NCBI GenBank assembly: GCA_003952965.2
Contig: CM025850.1
Location: 11,906,010-11,970,009, forward strand
From: Morella rubra
Taxonomy: Eukaryota; Streptophyta; Magnoliopsida; Fagales; Myricaceae
Length of the DNA stretch: 64,000 nucleotides
Direction of reading: 5' to 3'
Both the position numbers and the translations under genes were made by a program. Shown in pieces: positions 53,573 to 64,000 of the stretch. Every line of letters begins with the position of its first letter. Positions within the stretch are counted from its first letter, which is position 1. Under the pieces are notes generated by a model. It worked only from the letters and a program-made list of their open reading frames with translations, did no database searches and was not told the DNA's origin.

Positions 53573-53594
53573 TAACAGATACATAATGCGACAA
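53571..53594. other. Duplication junction with 24-bp patch copied from inside the unit
   Basis: The bases ATTAACAGATACATAATGCG followed by ACAA join the DUF620 end of unit 1 to the start of unit 2. The same 24 bases occur at 51743-51766 (and about 61797-61820 in unit 2), inside an ATXR4 intron. They are not at the corresponding place at the end of unit 2. Confidence 0.85.
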
Positions 53595-54172
53595 CTCCAT
53601 CCTTTAGAAAAAAAAAAAAAACTCAACTCCATCCCGGCCCGTTTCAGTCCCCAGTCCAGACCATCTTCAAACCTTTTGTTGGAAAATGTCGACCCGATCA
53701 CTTGATAGATCTGCCCACCCATTCCAGTCGCAATTTGGACGACCACAGTAACCCTTACGCTAAATATCTCTTTGCAATTATTTTTTTCCAGCCACTTACT
53801 TTTCGAGTACGTGACATCCAGCCCAAAGTTAACGTCCGATTTGAGGAAGTAAACAATTGATTGTACAAATGAAGGCATAAAAGAAACCTACGTCCTCTGT
53901 ACCTGGGTGGTATGTGTATAATTCCCCGGCAGGACAGAGTTTCGACTCTTGTAGAGAGAAGAAGGGGGAAGGCATAAAAGACATACATATCGGGGTCTTA
54001 TTCAGGATATGTTTCTATTGAAGGCTTCCATAGTTAAATTACAAGATAGATGTTTAGGCAACATAAAATAAAAAAAAGAGAAAAAAGAAAGAAAGAAAAT
54101 ATTGCTTTATAGACTTTTGGGTCAGCTTGCAGACTTAGCTGGTGATTACATTAACAAGATGAAATGGGTACT

Positions 54173-57059
54173 TTAGCTGCACGTCCTCTCTTCCTTTCAA
54201 GACGTGCTTCCTATGACCAGGAAGTGGACATTTGTTATATAATCGCCCCAATCTATGCTGCCAACATCAAACCCAAATATCTTCTTCTCTTCTGCAGACA
54301 TGCTCTCCATCAATCTTTGGGTATTATTGTTATCAAATCTGCATCGCAGTTGTTTACAGAGGATATATCTGAGAATAGTATAAATTTTTCACAAGGAAAA
54401 ATATATGCGGCCTTATTTTTCTTGTTAAATGGGGTTTACTTGACCTCAAGAATGCAAACTTTTTGCCCAAAAAAAACATTTATTTCTTCACCTTATATGT
54501 ACTTACCTTCCGCCATAAAAGGTGTATGGCTCATATGTCTGCTAAGTGCTTTGCCTGTTCTACTGATTTTCTGCAAATAATTTCAAGTTTCTGGGACAAT
54601 CTCTGGTTCGAAGAGGCCACAGCTGTCAACCCACTTCGCTGAACAGCATCTCCCCATAGATGATGGGAGAATTCTTCCATGGATTGAATAGCTTCATAGA
54701 TGGAACCTGGATTGGACTACCCTTGAATCCATGTACGGAGAGGAACTGTAGTGTTCATAGAGTAGTCTCGCCAGGTTTGGAATAACTAGTGGATTTACAA
54801 CAGATGAAGCAACCTGGTAGTAGTCCGGTTTTTGGGACACTCCATTTTTTCCATGGCTGCCAAGGTTGCATTAACGACCATGTCTGCTGGGACCTGCAAC
54901 CAGTTATGTCAAGAGACTAACTTGATCCTGTGTGCTAAAGTTTTAATTTGACGACTTGAATTGGACTTGTAACCTTTATCTCCATAGACACGTCTTAGGT
55001 CTCTTTACCATAATAAAAACAACCCAGCTGCCAAGCTAAAAACAACAAAAATACATTTCTGATAGTCAGACATGGAAGTGGTTTTTTTTTTTTTCCAAAA
55101 AGGGGAGGAGGCAACCAGCTTAACAATTGGTCTCCCTGACATAACCTACATCGAGTACTCCGTTTGGATCATAACTAAGAAACCGGTGAGCTGTCCTTTA
55201 CCATAGTAAAGTATTATAGGATCATCATTCTGTGAGAGAGTGGAGGGAGGGTCAGTTCATGTTGTATCAAAGCAATTGCTTATAGAGGTTAATACAGGTA
55301 TTAAATAAGAAATACTTATTCCCTTCCATCCATCCAGGGAATGGCTCTTTGTAAGTGCTCTCGATAACACTGGGTGATACAATGACAACAGGTATTTCTT
55401 CTCTCAATTTGTCGACATCATTTCCCCCTATATGCCTTAGAAACATAATTCTTGCCATCCATATGTTTTTGCCCTAATAAAAATAGCAAACGACTGTAGC
55501 ATTACATTGCTAATTGCAGTCCATATCTCCCCATTAATCCCATTTCAACGAGTGAAGCATTAGAGAGCAAAAGGAGATTGAAGAAACTCATCACCTTTCC
55601 AGACCCAACTCTTTCATCTTTTGAGCCACTAAAGTGACTTCGGATGCTTTCCTGATATCTGAAGCCAACTGTATCTCACCTTCGATGTCCAATGTGGGGA
55701 CGGATCTCGAGGAAATTCCATAAATTTCCCCTACTATACTGTCCCCAATGCTGAATGGCCTTTCCATTACTTGCCTTGTCTTTGCCCGTTAACATAAGCA
55801 GATGAAGGAATGAATAATAGCATAAGCTTACATAACAAAACAAAATATACTTACTGCCCACGATGGAATAGGCGAAGCACAGAATTCGATAAAGGCTTCA
55901 AAAAGACCATTGGACATCGCACCATGTTCTCAGAATTATGTAATTTTGAAAGAAAAAATGGGTTCTTGCACCTTTGTTTTCTATCATTTTGATATGCTTT
56001 TCAACCTACCTGTTGATACTTGCAAGAAGAGCTTAAGTTCCTTGCACGAATACAAGGTCCTCAAGAGCAACCATATCTGCAGTTCAACTCAAAATCCTAT
56101 AACAATTTACTTGAAAACCAAGAATTTAGTGATAGATATTAACTTCCAATGAAGAAGGGCTTAACCTTTCGTCAAATGTGGTGTTAGCTGCAGAATTACA
56201 ATTCGTCGACTTCTTTTGCAATGAGATCGCTGAACCCTCATCTATGCCAAGATTAGTTTCACAGATATTCCGACCACAGGAACTAGCTTGCTCAACATGA
56301 AGGATTGGTAGGATTTTCCATGAATATGTCGGAGACGCTTGAAAAGCTCTGTATTTATGAGACCAATAATCATGTCTTAATAAATAAGATCAGGATGTGG
56401 AAGTTACCAAGCTAGAAAATCTTCCAACAGGGGGCAGAGGGCATCATAAAGATACGTACTTCGCTTGTTAATCTTTCCATTGCCGCTTCGTTGTTTTTTG
56501 CCTTGATCGAGACGAAACCCTTTTGTGTTTTTTTTTTTGTTAGAAAAGAAAAGAAATCCACATTACTGCCAATGGGAAATTCGACAATAACGACACTTTG
56601 AAAAACTGTTATTGAGGAAACATACTGCATAAACCAAGTTCAACTGAGATGCTTTAATGACATTATACCTTTTGCTAGAAACCCAGTTGCACCAGGATGA
56701 GAAACCCCTTCCCCCTTAGAAATTTGACAATCCCAATGCCATCATGCACCTCTCCCAAAGGAGTTGATGGTTCTTCGTATGTCACTAAGATCCTTCCCTG
56801 CAATTCTCCTGCTGCTCTTCCCATTGGGGACAAAACCAAGTTTCCAGCATCTCTTAAAGCTGCACTATGAAGTGCTAGCCAATGCTTCTCTTTCTGTCAA
56901 AACGGAAGAAAACCCGCTAGACTTCACCACATTCCCACTTCCTTGGCAATACACCACATTTTTCTTCCTACTCAAAAAGCACCTGTCACTCTTGTCGGAC
57001 ACTCTTATGAGTTTAATCGGTGCAACTGAGGAAGGATTCAGGAACAAAGCCCCCATCAT
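54173..57059 (-). pseudogene. Broken FAR2 copy, unit 2
   Basis: It corresponds exon for exon to 43918-46944 but the frame is destroyed in most exons. Examples: exon 1 hits a stop soon after ALAST (near 56865); the exon-2 region has lost about 40 bases including its acceptor (near 56510); the exon encoding [11 protein letters not shown] has lost about 35 bases (near 56047); the last exon has an extra base near 54185. Intron and exon bases are hit alike, and deletions far outnumber substitutions. This can be a pseudogene, or unpolished sequence from the same locus or the other haplotype. Confidence 0.85.
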
Positions 57060-58639
57060 TTGCCAAGAAAATACAGAATATTCTCAGACCAAAAAAAAGA
57101 TACGAAACTGGAAGTTCTGCAGTAAAAACTGGTTGGCTTGAGACCTTAGCTAAACACTTCCTGATATAAAGAAAAGCAATTTAAACTAACTAAACTCTGT
57201 AAGATAAGAGATAGGTTTAGTTCGGTTTTAAAGAGAAAGAAAGGTGGGGTGGATTTAAGGGAGGAGAGATGAGGGTTAGGTAAACTGGGTACTCTCCTTT
57301 GGAAGAGATGTTTTCTATAACGGCTCTCTTTTTGCCTCCTCTTCACACTTCCCACCAACGGCTGAGATGCGGGAAGTCTCTTTCTTCCACTTCTTTGGTA
57401 AAACTTTTTTTTCTCGTGTCACTAATTTTGCCACAAAATGAGGAGGAGAAAGGGTGTGAAAAAAAGTGGATTAGCTAATGGCCGGACGTGGCTTTAGCCG
57501 ACTGCTGGATTGTGTTGGTTAGCCAGTAAAACTTTGAAGGTGCCTTAATAGGGGTCGGGTTCAAAAGTCTTAATTGATCTCTGCCAACACCCTTTGGATG
57601 ATACCAGGTTGTCAATTCATTGTACTAAAAACATATACGTTTTCTACAATAATTGGGTACTAGATAAAAACCGTACCACAATTAAAAGACAAGGATCTTT
57701 ATTTTAATTTTAATTAAAATTATTTTAGCCATAAAGTTTTCGAAGTAGTTAGTTAGCCTTTTTGGCTTTTGGGTCAGCTGCCTTCCCGTTTGCTTTTGCA
57801 TACAAAAATATCCAAGTTAGAGCTTAAAGGGGCACACAGCCCATAACATTGATCAGAGGCCCAAAGGATCACAAACAACCAGGTCCTTAAGGGCCTAAAC
57901 CTACGGGCTTGTAAGCCTATTACCCAAACGACCTCAAGGGCAATACGCAATCGGGCCTAAAGGTCCACATCACTAACCGATTAGATGCTCAATTCATGAA
58001 TAAGTCCTTGGTAAATTTTTGTAAATCTACCCTTGTTGAAATGAATTCGGAAAGTTAGCCATATTCGTTGAGGTGCACTGTTAACACCAATTACTCATTG
58101 AGCCGTCACTAAATTTTAGAAAGCATTATTTTTGTACTATTGAGCATTTTTTTAATTTATTGTATGTATGGGATGGATTCCTTATGTTTTTTAGTAGTTC
58201 TTATAAATAAGACAAGCGGTTTGATTAAAAAAAAAAATCAAAAATTGTCAAGAGAGAGAGAGAGAGCCTAAGAAGCGTAAAGCTAAGCTAAGTACGGCAT
58301 CTCCCAAGCTACGGTTGGGTTACCAATGTCAAGGGGCTAGGACCAAGGCCAAAGTCTAATTTTTTTCTCTCATTTTCTTTTTTTCTTTTTTCATTTTGGC
58401 ACTGCAAACTTTTTTTTTGATGATATACTGTAATCTTCTCCTCTGAAAGAGGGAAATGTAGATGATAATGATAATTGCCATTTAGAGTTTCCTTAATTGA
58501 TAACTTGGTATGCCTACCCACAATAAGATTCCAAACTTTTGGATTCCCTACCCAACATAACCCAATGCGTGACTTCTACGGAGCTTCAAAAAACAAAAGA
58601 AGCTGTGATTTTGGTTTTTAGGAAACGATTAGGACATAG
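57060..58639. other. Upstream region of the broken FAR2 copy, unit 2
   Basis: It matches 46945-48581 with frequent small indels until about 58235 and then exactly. No gene seen. Confidence 0.55.
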
Positions 58640-58711
58640 GCGTTTGTAGTCCAACGGTTAGGATAATTGCCTTCCAAGCAATAGACCCGGGTTCGACTCC
58701 CGGCAGACGCA
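58640..58711 (+). tRNA. tRNA-Gly (anticodon UCC), unit 2
   Basis: Identical in all 72 bases to 48582-48653, including the following Pol III T run. It would be functional if the duplication is real. Confidence 0.92.
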
Positions 58712-59152
58712 CCATAACTTCCAATATTTGTTTTTTTTATTTTCTTCCAGACATGCCATACTCGTTAGTGAAAGGCCATTTTCTTTTCCTTTGGCCCAAA
58801 GGATGGGTGATGGGTGACTTCAGACATGCCATACTCATTAATGAAAGGTCATTTTCTTTTCCGTTGAGGGACCCTCTCCCTTTCTTTGGCTGTTTTCCTT
58901 TTTCTTTCAAAACCTCGATATTTCTTAAATGTGAAATGTAAATATCTTTTTATACGAGTATCTGTATACCTTGCATGGCTACCGGTTTGTGGACCTTTGT
59001 AAGCACAGATATACAGAAGCTAATGAAAATTGAAGTTCGAGTAGAAGACGCCCTTCTGATTAAACATTGGAAACTTTAGGCAACTAGTGTCTCGCCATTC
59101 TCTTAGAACCGCCGCTGGAAAAAAAGAGGGAGGGGGGGGAAGAGAGATTCCC

Positions 59153-62100
59153 TTAATCCCCAGAAACACACCGAAGACAATTGCACTGAAAACCGAAGCC
59201 CTGAGACAGGACAGTTTGCCGAGCATCACGATCCATACTTGCATCAATATAGCAGATCCTGAGCTCTTCTCCTGCAAAATACCAAACAAAGTTTGTATTA
59301 TGACTTTGAATAGGCAAGACAATCTATTGAGTTATAAACCAGCTTCCAGTAGCATCTGCAGATCCTAATATGTAAGACAAACCTGCTTCAACATCCCGAA
59401 GGGCCTTCAATCTGGCATCGGCATTCTCTATCCATAAAATGTGTGCATTGGGATCTGCAATGAAATAAAAGCACATTCATTTGTTTGGATCATGGGCATG
59501 AAATATATAACAGTCAACAGAGGTGTGTCCAGTAAATGTATACTAACTACTATCCCTTGTAAGTTGCACAAAGTGTGCAAACACAAGTGAATATATACTC
59601 AGTTTCCTCTCTTTCAGTAAGAAAGCAACTTTATAGACTTAATTTACACAATGCAGACGCTGAGGCTAAGTAGAAGAAAAGGAAGGCATACCGCAGTCGT
59701 GATTGTAGAACGATGCAAGTATATAAACTGCATTACCAACAGCAGCTTCGGCCTCTACAGAGGCAGCTGCTGATAAAAGAAGATCTTCATACACTCCTCT
59801 GGCCAATTCAATGCGAAATGCGTTAATACGAATACGTGCCAGAACACTGGTGTACCATGTCTTGGTTAGAACTTGTAATGTCAAAGAGATATACTCCCCC
59901 AGTAAAATGAAGAAAGTGAAATAGAAAACAGGATCAAAATTAAAGATAAATGTCTGCCAAGTGAAGGATACAAGCTATCTGTTCATCCAAGATGTTTGCC
60001 TTCGTGAAGGCACTCCTTAGTAAGCCAAAACCCTCTTCCATCTGGAAAACAGCGTTGAAATAGGATGAGGATTAAAATAAGTCGAAATGCCAGAACCAAT
60101 GAATTTATCATAGTTCTTAGCCAATTAACTCTCGATACATATACCAATTTTCAGTACTCCTAATCCCATGAGTAAGACACTTTCTCAAGTGCATTAGCAA
60201 CCATGTATAAAGAAAGAACGACTTGGTGGCAGTATCAACAAATAGCTTCATTGACAACTAACAAAATGGAATTGGCATTGAGATCGCATTCCAGGTAGGG
60301 AACTTCAATGAGTTACCATAAATTAGATTTCCAGGCAAAAAAAAAAAAAAAAACAGAAGTTGCATACCACCTGCTTGGAAGATTAAGATAAAATCACTTT
60401 GCAGGGATATTTTCCCCCTTTTTGTACAATTGAACCAGGCCATGTTTGAAATCAAAATATTTCCACCCGTGCAAAACAAAAAAGCATTCCCTCAATATTT
60501 GATCATAATCCCAGAAATTTGTTTTCTTACCTGTGAAACCATTATCGAAGATAAATTAGCAGGTTGAAGGATGTCAAGACCGTCAGCAGCTGCAACTCCT
60601 GAGATGACCATACAAGCTAACCGTTTCACCAGAAGTGGGTACTTCAAACCGTGTGTTCTGTATAAAAAGATATGAAGAATAAGAAATATAGACAACTGAG
60701 GGTCCTAAAAATCCAGTATCATGTACCAAAAGAAAATGGTTAGCTTTGTTGTTGTTATCTTTGTTTTCCATTCTTATAAATGATGTAATCCAGTATAAAC
60801 AGAAAACAGTGAAAACCAAAGGGCACAAAAAAGAGAAAGAAAAGCAAAAAGAAACCATATTGGCTTTCTTCCTAAGTGCACTGGTGCTCAGTACGGTGCT
60901 TTTCTATTTGGAAATGGACGTTTAAGCAGTTGGTTTTGAGAATTATGAAAATTTGAAACATGTGCTGCTATTGGGATGTAACATTGATGCAACTGTATTT
61001 CTTATTGAAAATGAGGAGCCAAAGATTCAATAGTGGACATACTACAATCTACAGAGGGGAATCTCTGCTTGCACTACCATTGTGTATGTATCTAAGACGC
61101 ACTTCCAACTTCCAATACAAGATTAAAAACCAATCCCCATAACAAACTATCGTATGTGAAAGCAAGACATCAGGCATATGAAAATAAAAGTGAATTTGAG
61201 AAGTCCCCATACCGGCAATAATCATCATAGGCTGACCAATTGGCTCTCCTCTCAAGACCATAGAAAACCTAAAATCCATGAAATTCAACCATTAGCTCAT
61301 TTTTCATCTGGAGCCAAAATGACTCGCAACTCAAACCCAACCGGTTACATCTTATCTCTTTTCAGACCGCAACTAACCTTTATTCCACTACCTTGTTTCA
61401 TGCAAATATTAAAACTGAAGAGACAGAAATATCGTGAACATAGCTATCTCTGAACTATATAGTGATTGAGTCAGGCATTCCAGAACTCAAAAATCCCTTC
61501 CAAATTTTGACCCCACATGTCTAGAGATTAACAGATCATTACCCATCCCAAGCCTAGATGCTTTCAGTATCTTAAATGGTCAGCTGCAGCTGGGATTCCC
61601 GGCAGGCAGGTTTCTTGACGAGCCCTGAGTAGAGCTCAGAAAATAACATATCCTAGACAGACATGACATCTAGATGAGCAGATTGCAGTCTTCCTCAGTA
61701 TACCCCGCAACTACTTGTAACACTAGAGCAAGTATAACTATGATTGGCACATAGTCCACCTTTTAGATAAAATGATCCTAAGTAACTACGTCCTCCATTA
61801 ACAGATACATAATGCGACAATAATGAAAATTCAAAAGGATACCAAGGAAATTATTACATAAGGTCAACAGAGTAGTGACCCATGCATACAGCACACAAAT
61901 ATAGCACACAAATATAGCATTCAATACCAATACACCATGTTGATAACCTTCACTTACTAAGAAATTGAAATCATGTTGATATCCTTCAATTACAAAGAAT
62001 CCTCAATTTCATATATCCGCAAAGCAACAAACATAGTAGAGTAATAAACATCATGGCTGTTCCACTGCGTGGCAGTGAACTATTTAATAATGTACGCAAT

Positions 62101-62722
62101 CTCAAGGACAAGCTTATGAACCAAAGAACCTGCCCACCAAATATCGTTGCTCGGCAGTAGAAAATAACAAGCTTTAGTTTAGCAGAGTCCAAGTGTCTGT
62201 TGACCCATTTACATGTTATAAATGGGTATTGGTCATAGTACCAGGATATCATTGTACATAACCACAGATATTAGACCAGCCTCGTCCAGGCATTCACTCT
62301 GGACAGTAGAAACTTCAAACACGTGGAGGGTGATGATTAAACAAACATACCTTAGATTGTTCCTTGCAGTTTTTGTCGCAGAACTGGAGGGGTTGAGTTT
62401 GAGAAGTAGTTTTCAGCTTTCTGAGGCAAAAGTAACAAACGCTGTTGATGGCAGAGAGAGAAGGGTGCGCAACGAGGGGCTTCGCGGTGTGGATGAGATC
62501 TCCAGCTCCAATTCTCCGAGTGGCGAATACGCCTCGCCCAGCCGACTCGGTAAGCGAGACCCGAATCGGAGGAGCCGCAGGTCGAGCTGGACCCTCATCG
62601 TTATTGGCTGTGCTGGTGGTTGAGAAGGAAGACGAAGATGTGAGAAATAGCTTCCTCTGGGAATAAAATATTTTGAACCGCGAAACCCAACGGCTACTAC
62701 GTGCCAGTTCCAAGACCGACAT
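59153..62722 (-). CDS. SET-domain protein, ATXR4/SDG38 type, unit 2
   Basis: Exons on -: 62351-62722, 61213-61268, 60531-60657, 59972-60041, 59692-59871, 59383-59454, 59153-59271, the same lengths as in unit 1, giving the same 331-aa product with no coding difference seen. All SET and zinc motifs of the unit 1 copy are present. An in-frame upstream ATG lies at 62767. Complete identity, introns included, means a very recent duplication, gene conversion, or one locus assembled twice. Confidence 0.9.
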
Positions 62723-62833
62723 TGTTTTCCAAATTTCTCCCACTTCTTTGCATCGGAGGAGACGCATTAACTACAAAGAGTGCTTAAATTTATACCTTTA
62801 TGATATTATTACAGTTTTTTTTTTTTTTTGGAT

Positions 62834-63701
62834 TTTCTCGTTTTCTTTTTCGACTTGACTGATTATTGGGAGTCTTTCGATGCAATTGAGAAGGACCGAC
62901 AAATGTTCAAATTACATTAAGAGCCTAATTAGCTAATACTTAATTCTAGTTGTTAACTTAAAAAATTTATTAGATGTTAAATTTTGTTATTAATCATCAT
63001 TAAAAAATAAAAGACTTAAAATGCAAAATAGTGTATGAAAAAAAAATATTAGGGCTCTTTATTTTATTTAATCAGAGCTAGCTGGATATTTACTATTCCT
63101 TTGATTTTAAAAAATAAAAAGATAAATATATTTTTTTATCTATCAAGAGTGTTTACACGTTACGTTATAAAAATATTAATTTTAATATATATATACTTTA
63201 ATTATTGATGTTAGACTTTTTATATTATTTATTTGATAAAATATTTAAAAAATTAATAAATTGACAATAATATTTTTAATATATTTGAAATGTGTCAAGG
63301 CATTATTATCAATAGTTTAAGGTGAAATGTGTTAAATTTCTAGTAGTTTATAGGTGAAAAATATATTTATCTTAAAAATACAAATTGATGAACAAAACTC
63401 CAAACTAGAGTTTATAAATTTGAAAAAACAAATCTAAAATACTCATTAGAACAATTTTAGATTGAACACTTTAGTTTTAATATTTTCCCTAGTGCTATGA
63501 CCCTCTCGGTACATTTCATAAGTACAATTATACATAGTGTACAAACATTAGTTACCAAAACAAATAATTCCTTACGGACAAAATGCATCCGTATGTACAC
63601 AAAAAAAACAACATTAAAAGGTCAACTACTATGGTCAAACTCAGGATATAAACCATATTTCTTCAGCTAGTAATTAGAACCGCCCGATACAAAATTAATG
63701 A
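62834..63701. other. Spacer between ATXR4 and DUF620, unit 2 version
   Basis: Very AT-rich and about 320 bases longer than the unit 1 version. It includes a remnant of the foldback MITE family at about 63300-63370. No gene seen. Confidence 0.55.
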
Positions 63702-64000
63702 TCATCTATCCAACGGTGATCTCCAAACAAGTTCCTCTTCCGGATACTCCCTCTGTACTTCTTCAGGAGGAATGAAACAATCGATGGAGAGGCCAGGGAC
63801 GTTGAACGCAAGATCATCGATGGCCCACGTCTCCTCCATCCGAGTGATCGCAGGGCCCGACTTCAAGTTATCCCCGAACCGTGTGATCGTCACGCTCGAT
63901 TGGCCATCGTGGGCGATCATCACGCCGTCGATCGTCCGATAGTCCTCGATTCTTGTGGACATGGTGGTCTCCCAGTACATGGGGTGGGTCCCAGGGGATT
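63702..64000 (-). CDS. DUF620 protein, C-terminal part (continues beyond the window)
   Basis: On - the open frame enters from the right edge (SPGTHPMYWETTMSTRIEDY), passes RTIDGVMIAHDGQSSVTITR and MEETWAIDDLAFNVPGLSID, then CFIPPEEV, and ends WRSPLDR with TGA at 63702-63704. The YWETT...IEDYR...DGV.IAH pattern and the EETW.I.D..FNV.GLS block are what I remember of the plant DUF620 family (for example At5g06610). The function of this family is unknown to me. The start lies outside the window. In Arabidopsis, from memory, At5g06610 neighbours ATXR4 (At5g06620), which agrees with the order here. Confidence 0.82.
   Translation of the reverse strand, partial: SPGTHPMYWETTMSTRIEDYRTIDGVMIAHDGQSSVTITRFGDNLKSGPAITRMEETWAIDDLAFNVPGLSIDCFIPPEEVQREYPEEELVWRSPLDR

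Larger units (their letters stand above)
53590..63943. repeat. Tandem duplication unit 2 (about 10.35 kb)
   Basis: The direct repeat of 43319-53572. From 53590 to about 58235 it differs from unit 1 by very many small, mostly deletion-type changes. From about 58236 to 62834 the two read identically apart from homopolymer lengths (offset 10058, then 10054 after an A run of 21 versus 17). Homology ends at 63943, where unit 2 continues into intact DUF620 coding sequence. Confidence 0.9.

Overview
The window is nuclear DNA of a eudicot plant. The genes have many short introns with plant-type GT-AG sites and plant-only families (PORR protein, MS2-type acyl reductase, DUF620). The intergenic DNA is AT-rich and full of MITEs and LINE remnants. 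All models were spliced by eye from the sequence; exon phases add up in every complete model except one exon of the helicase. Family names come from remembered homologues, with no database search.

Layout. 1-5.9 kb: AT-rich, mostly non-genic, with one speculative small secreted-peptide gene at 2.4 kb. 6.4-11.8 kb (+): CCR4-type deadenylase, 11 exons, 600 aa. 14.5-18.0 kb (-): F-box/LRR protein, 12 exons, 349 aa, divergent from an intron-free PORR-domain organelle RNA-binding gene at 18.2-19.6 kb (+). 22.0-25.5 kb (-): DED1/RH11-type DEAD-box RNA helicase with one apparent frameshift in exon 1. 26.4-27.4 kb: MITEs and a tandem repeat. 28.5-33.4 kb (+): PP2A catalytic subunit, 11 exons, 313 aa. 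34.8-37.97 kb: a rearranged LINE holding two MITEs. 38.3-41.7 kb (-): long-chain-base phosphate phosphatase, 8 exons, 405 aa. This gene order and content match, from memory, the Arabidopsis interval At3g58490-At3g58560.

43.3-63.9 kb is a direct tandem duplication of about 10.3 kb. Each unit carries an MS2/FAR2-type fatty acyl reductase (-), a tRNA-Gly(UCC) gene (+), an ATXR4-type SET-domain gene (-) and the 3' end of a DUF620 gene (-). Unit 1 has an intact FAR2 gene but a DUF620 piece cut by the junction. Unit 2 has a FAR2 copy broken by dozens of small indels, an intact ATXR4 copy, and a DUF620 gene that runs off the window. The two units look identical for about 4.6 kb (tRNA to ATXR4) but very noisy over the FAR2 half. 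That stepwise pattern fits an assembly or haplotype artefact at least as well as a real duplication.

Functionally the genes are unrelated housekeeping and developmental genes: mRNA decay, ubiquitin ligation, organelle RNA processing, RNA unwinding, protein dephosphorylation, sphingolipid turnover, pollen-wall lipid synthesis and a SET-domain methyltransferase. They form no operon or pathway. The least expected observations are structural: a short inversion between two MITEs recorded by crossed 9-bp target duplications, a MITE with its own empty site next door, a MITE nested in a MITE, and a duplication junction patched with 24 bp copied from inside the unit.
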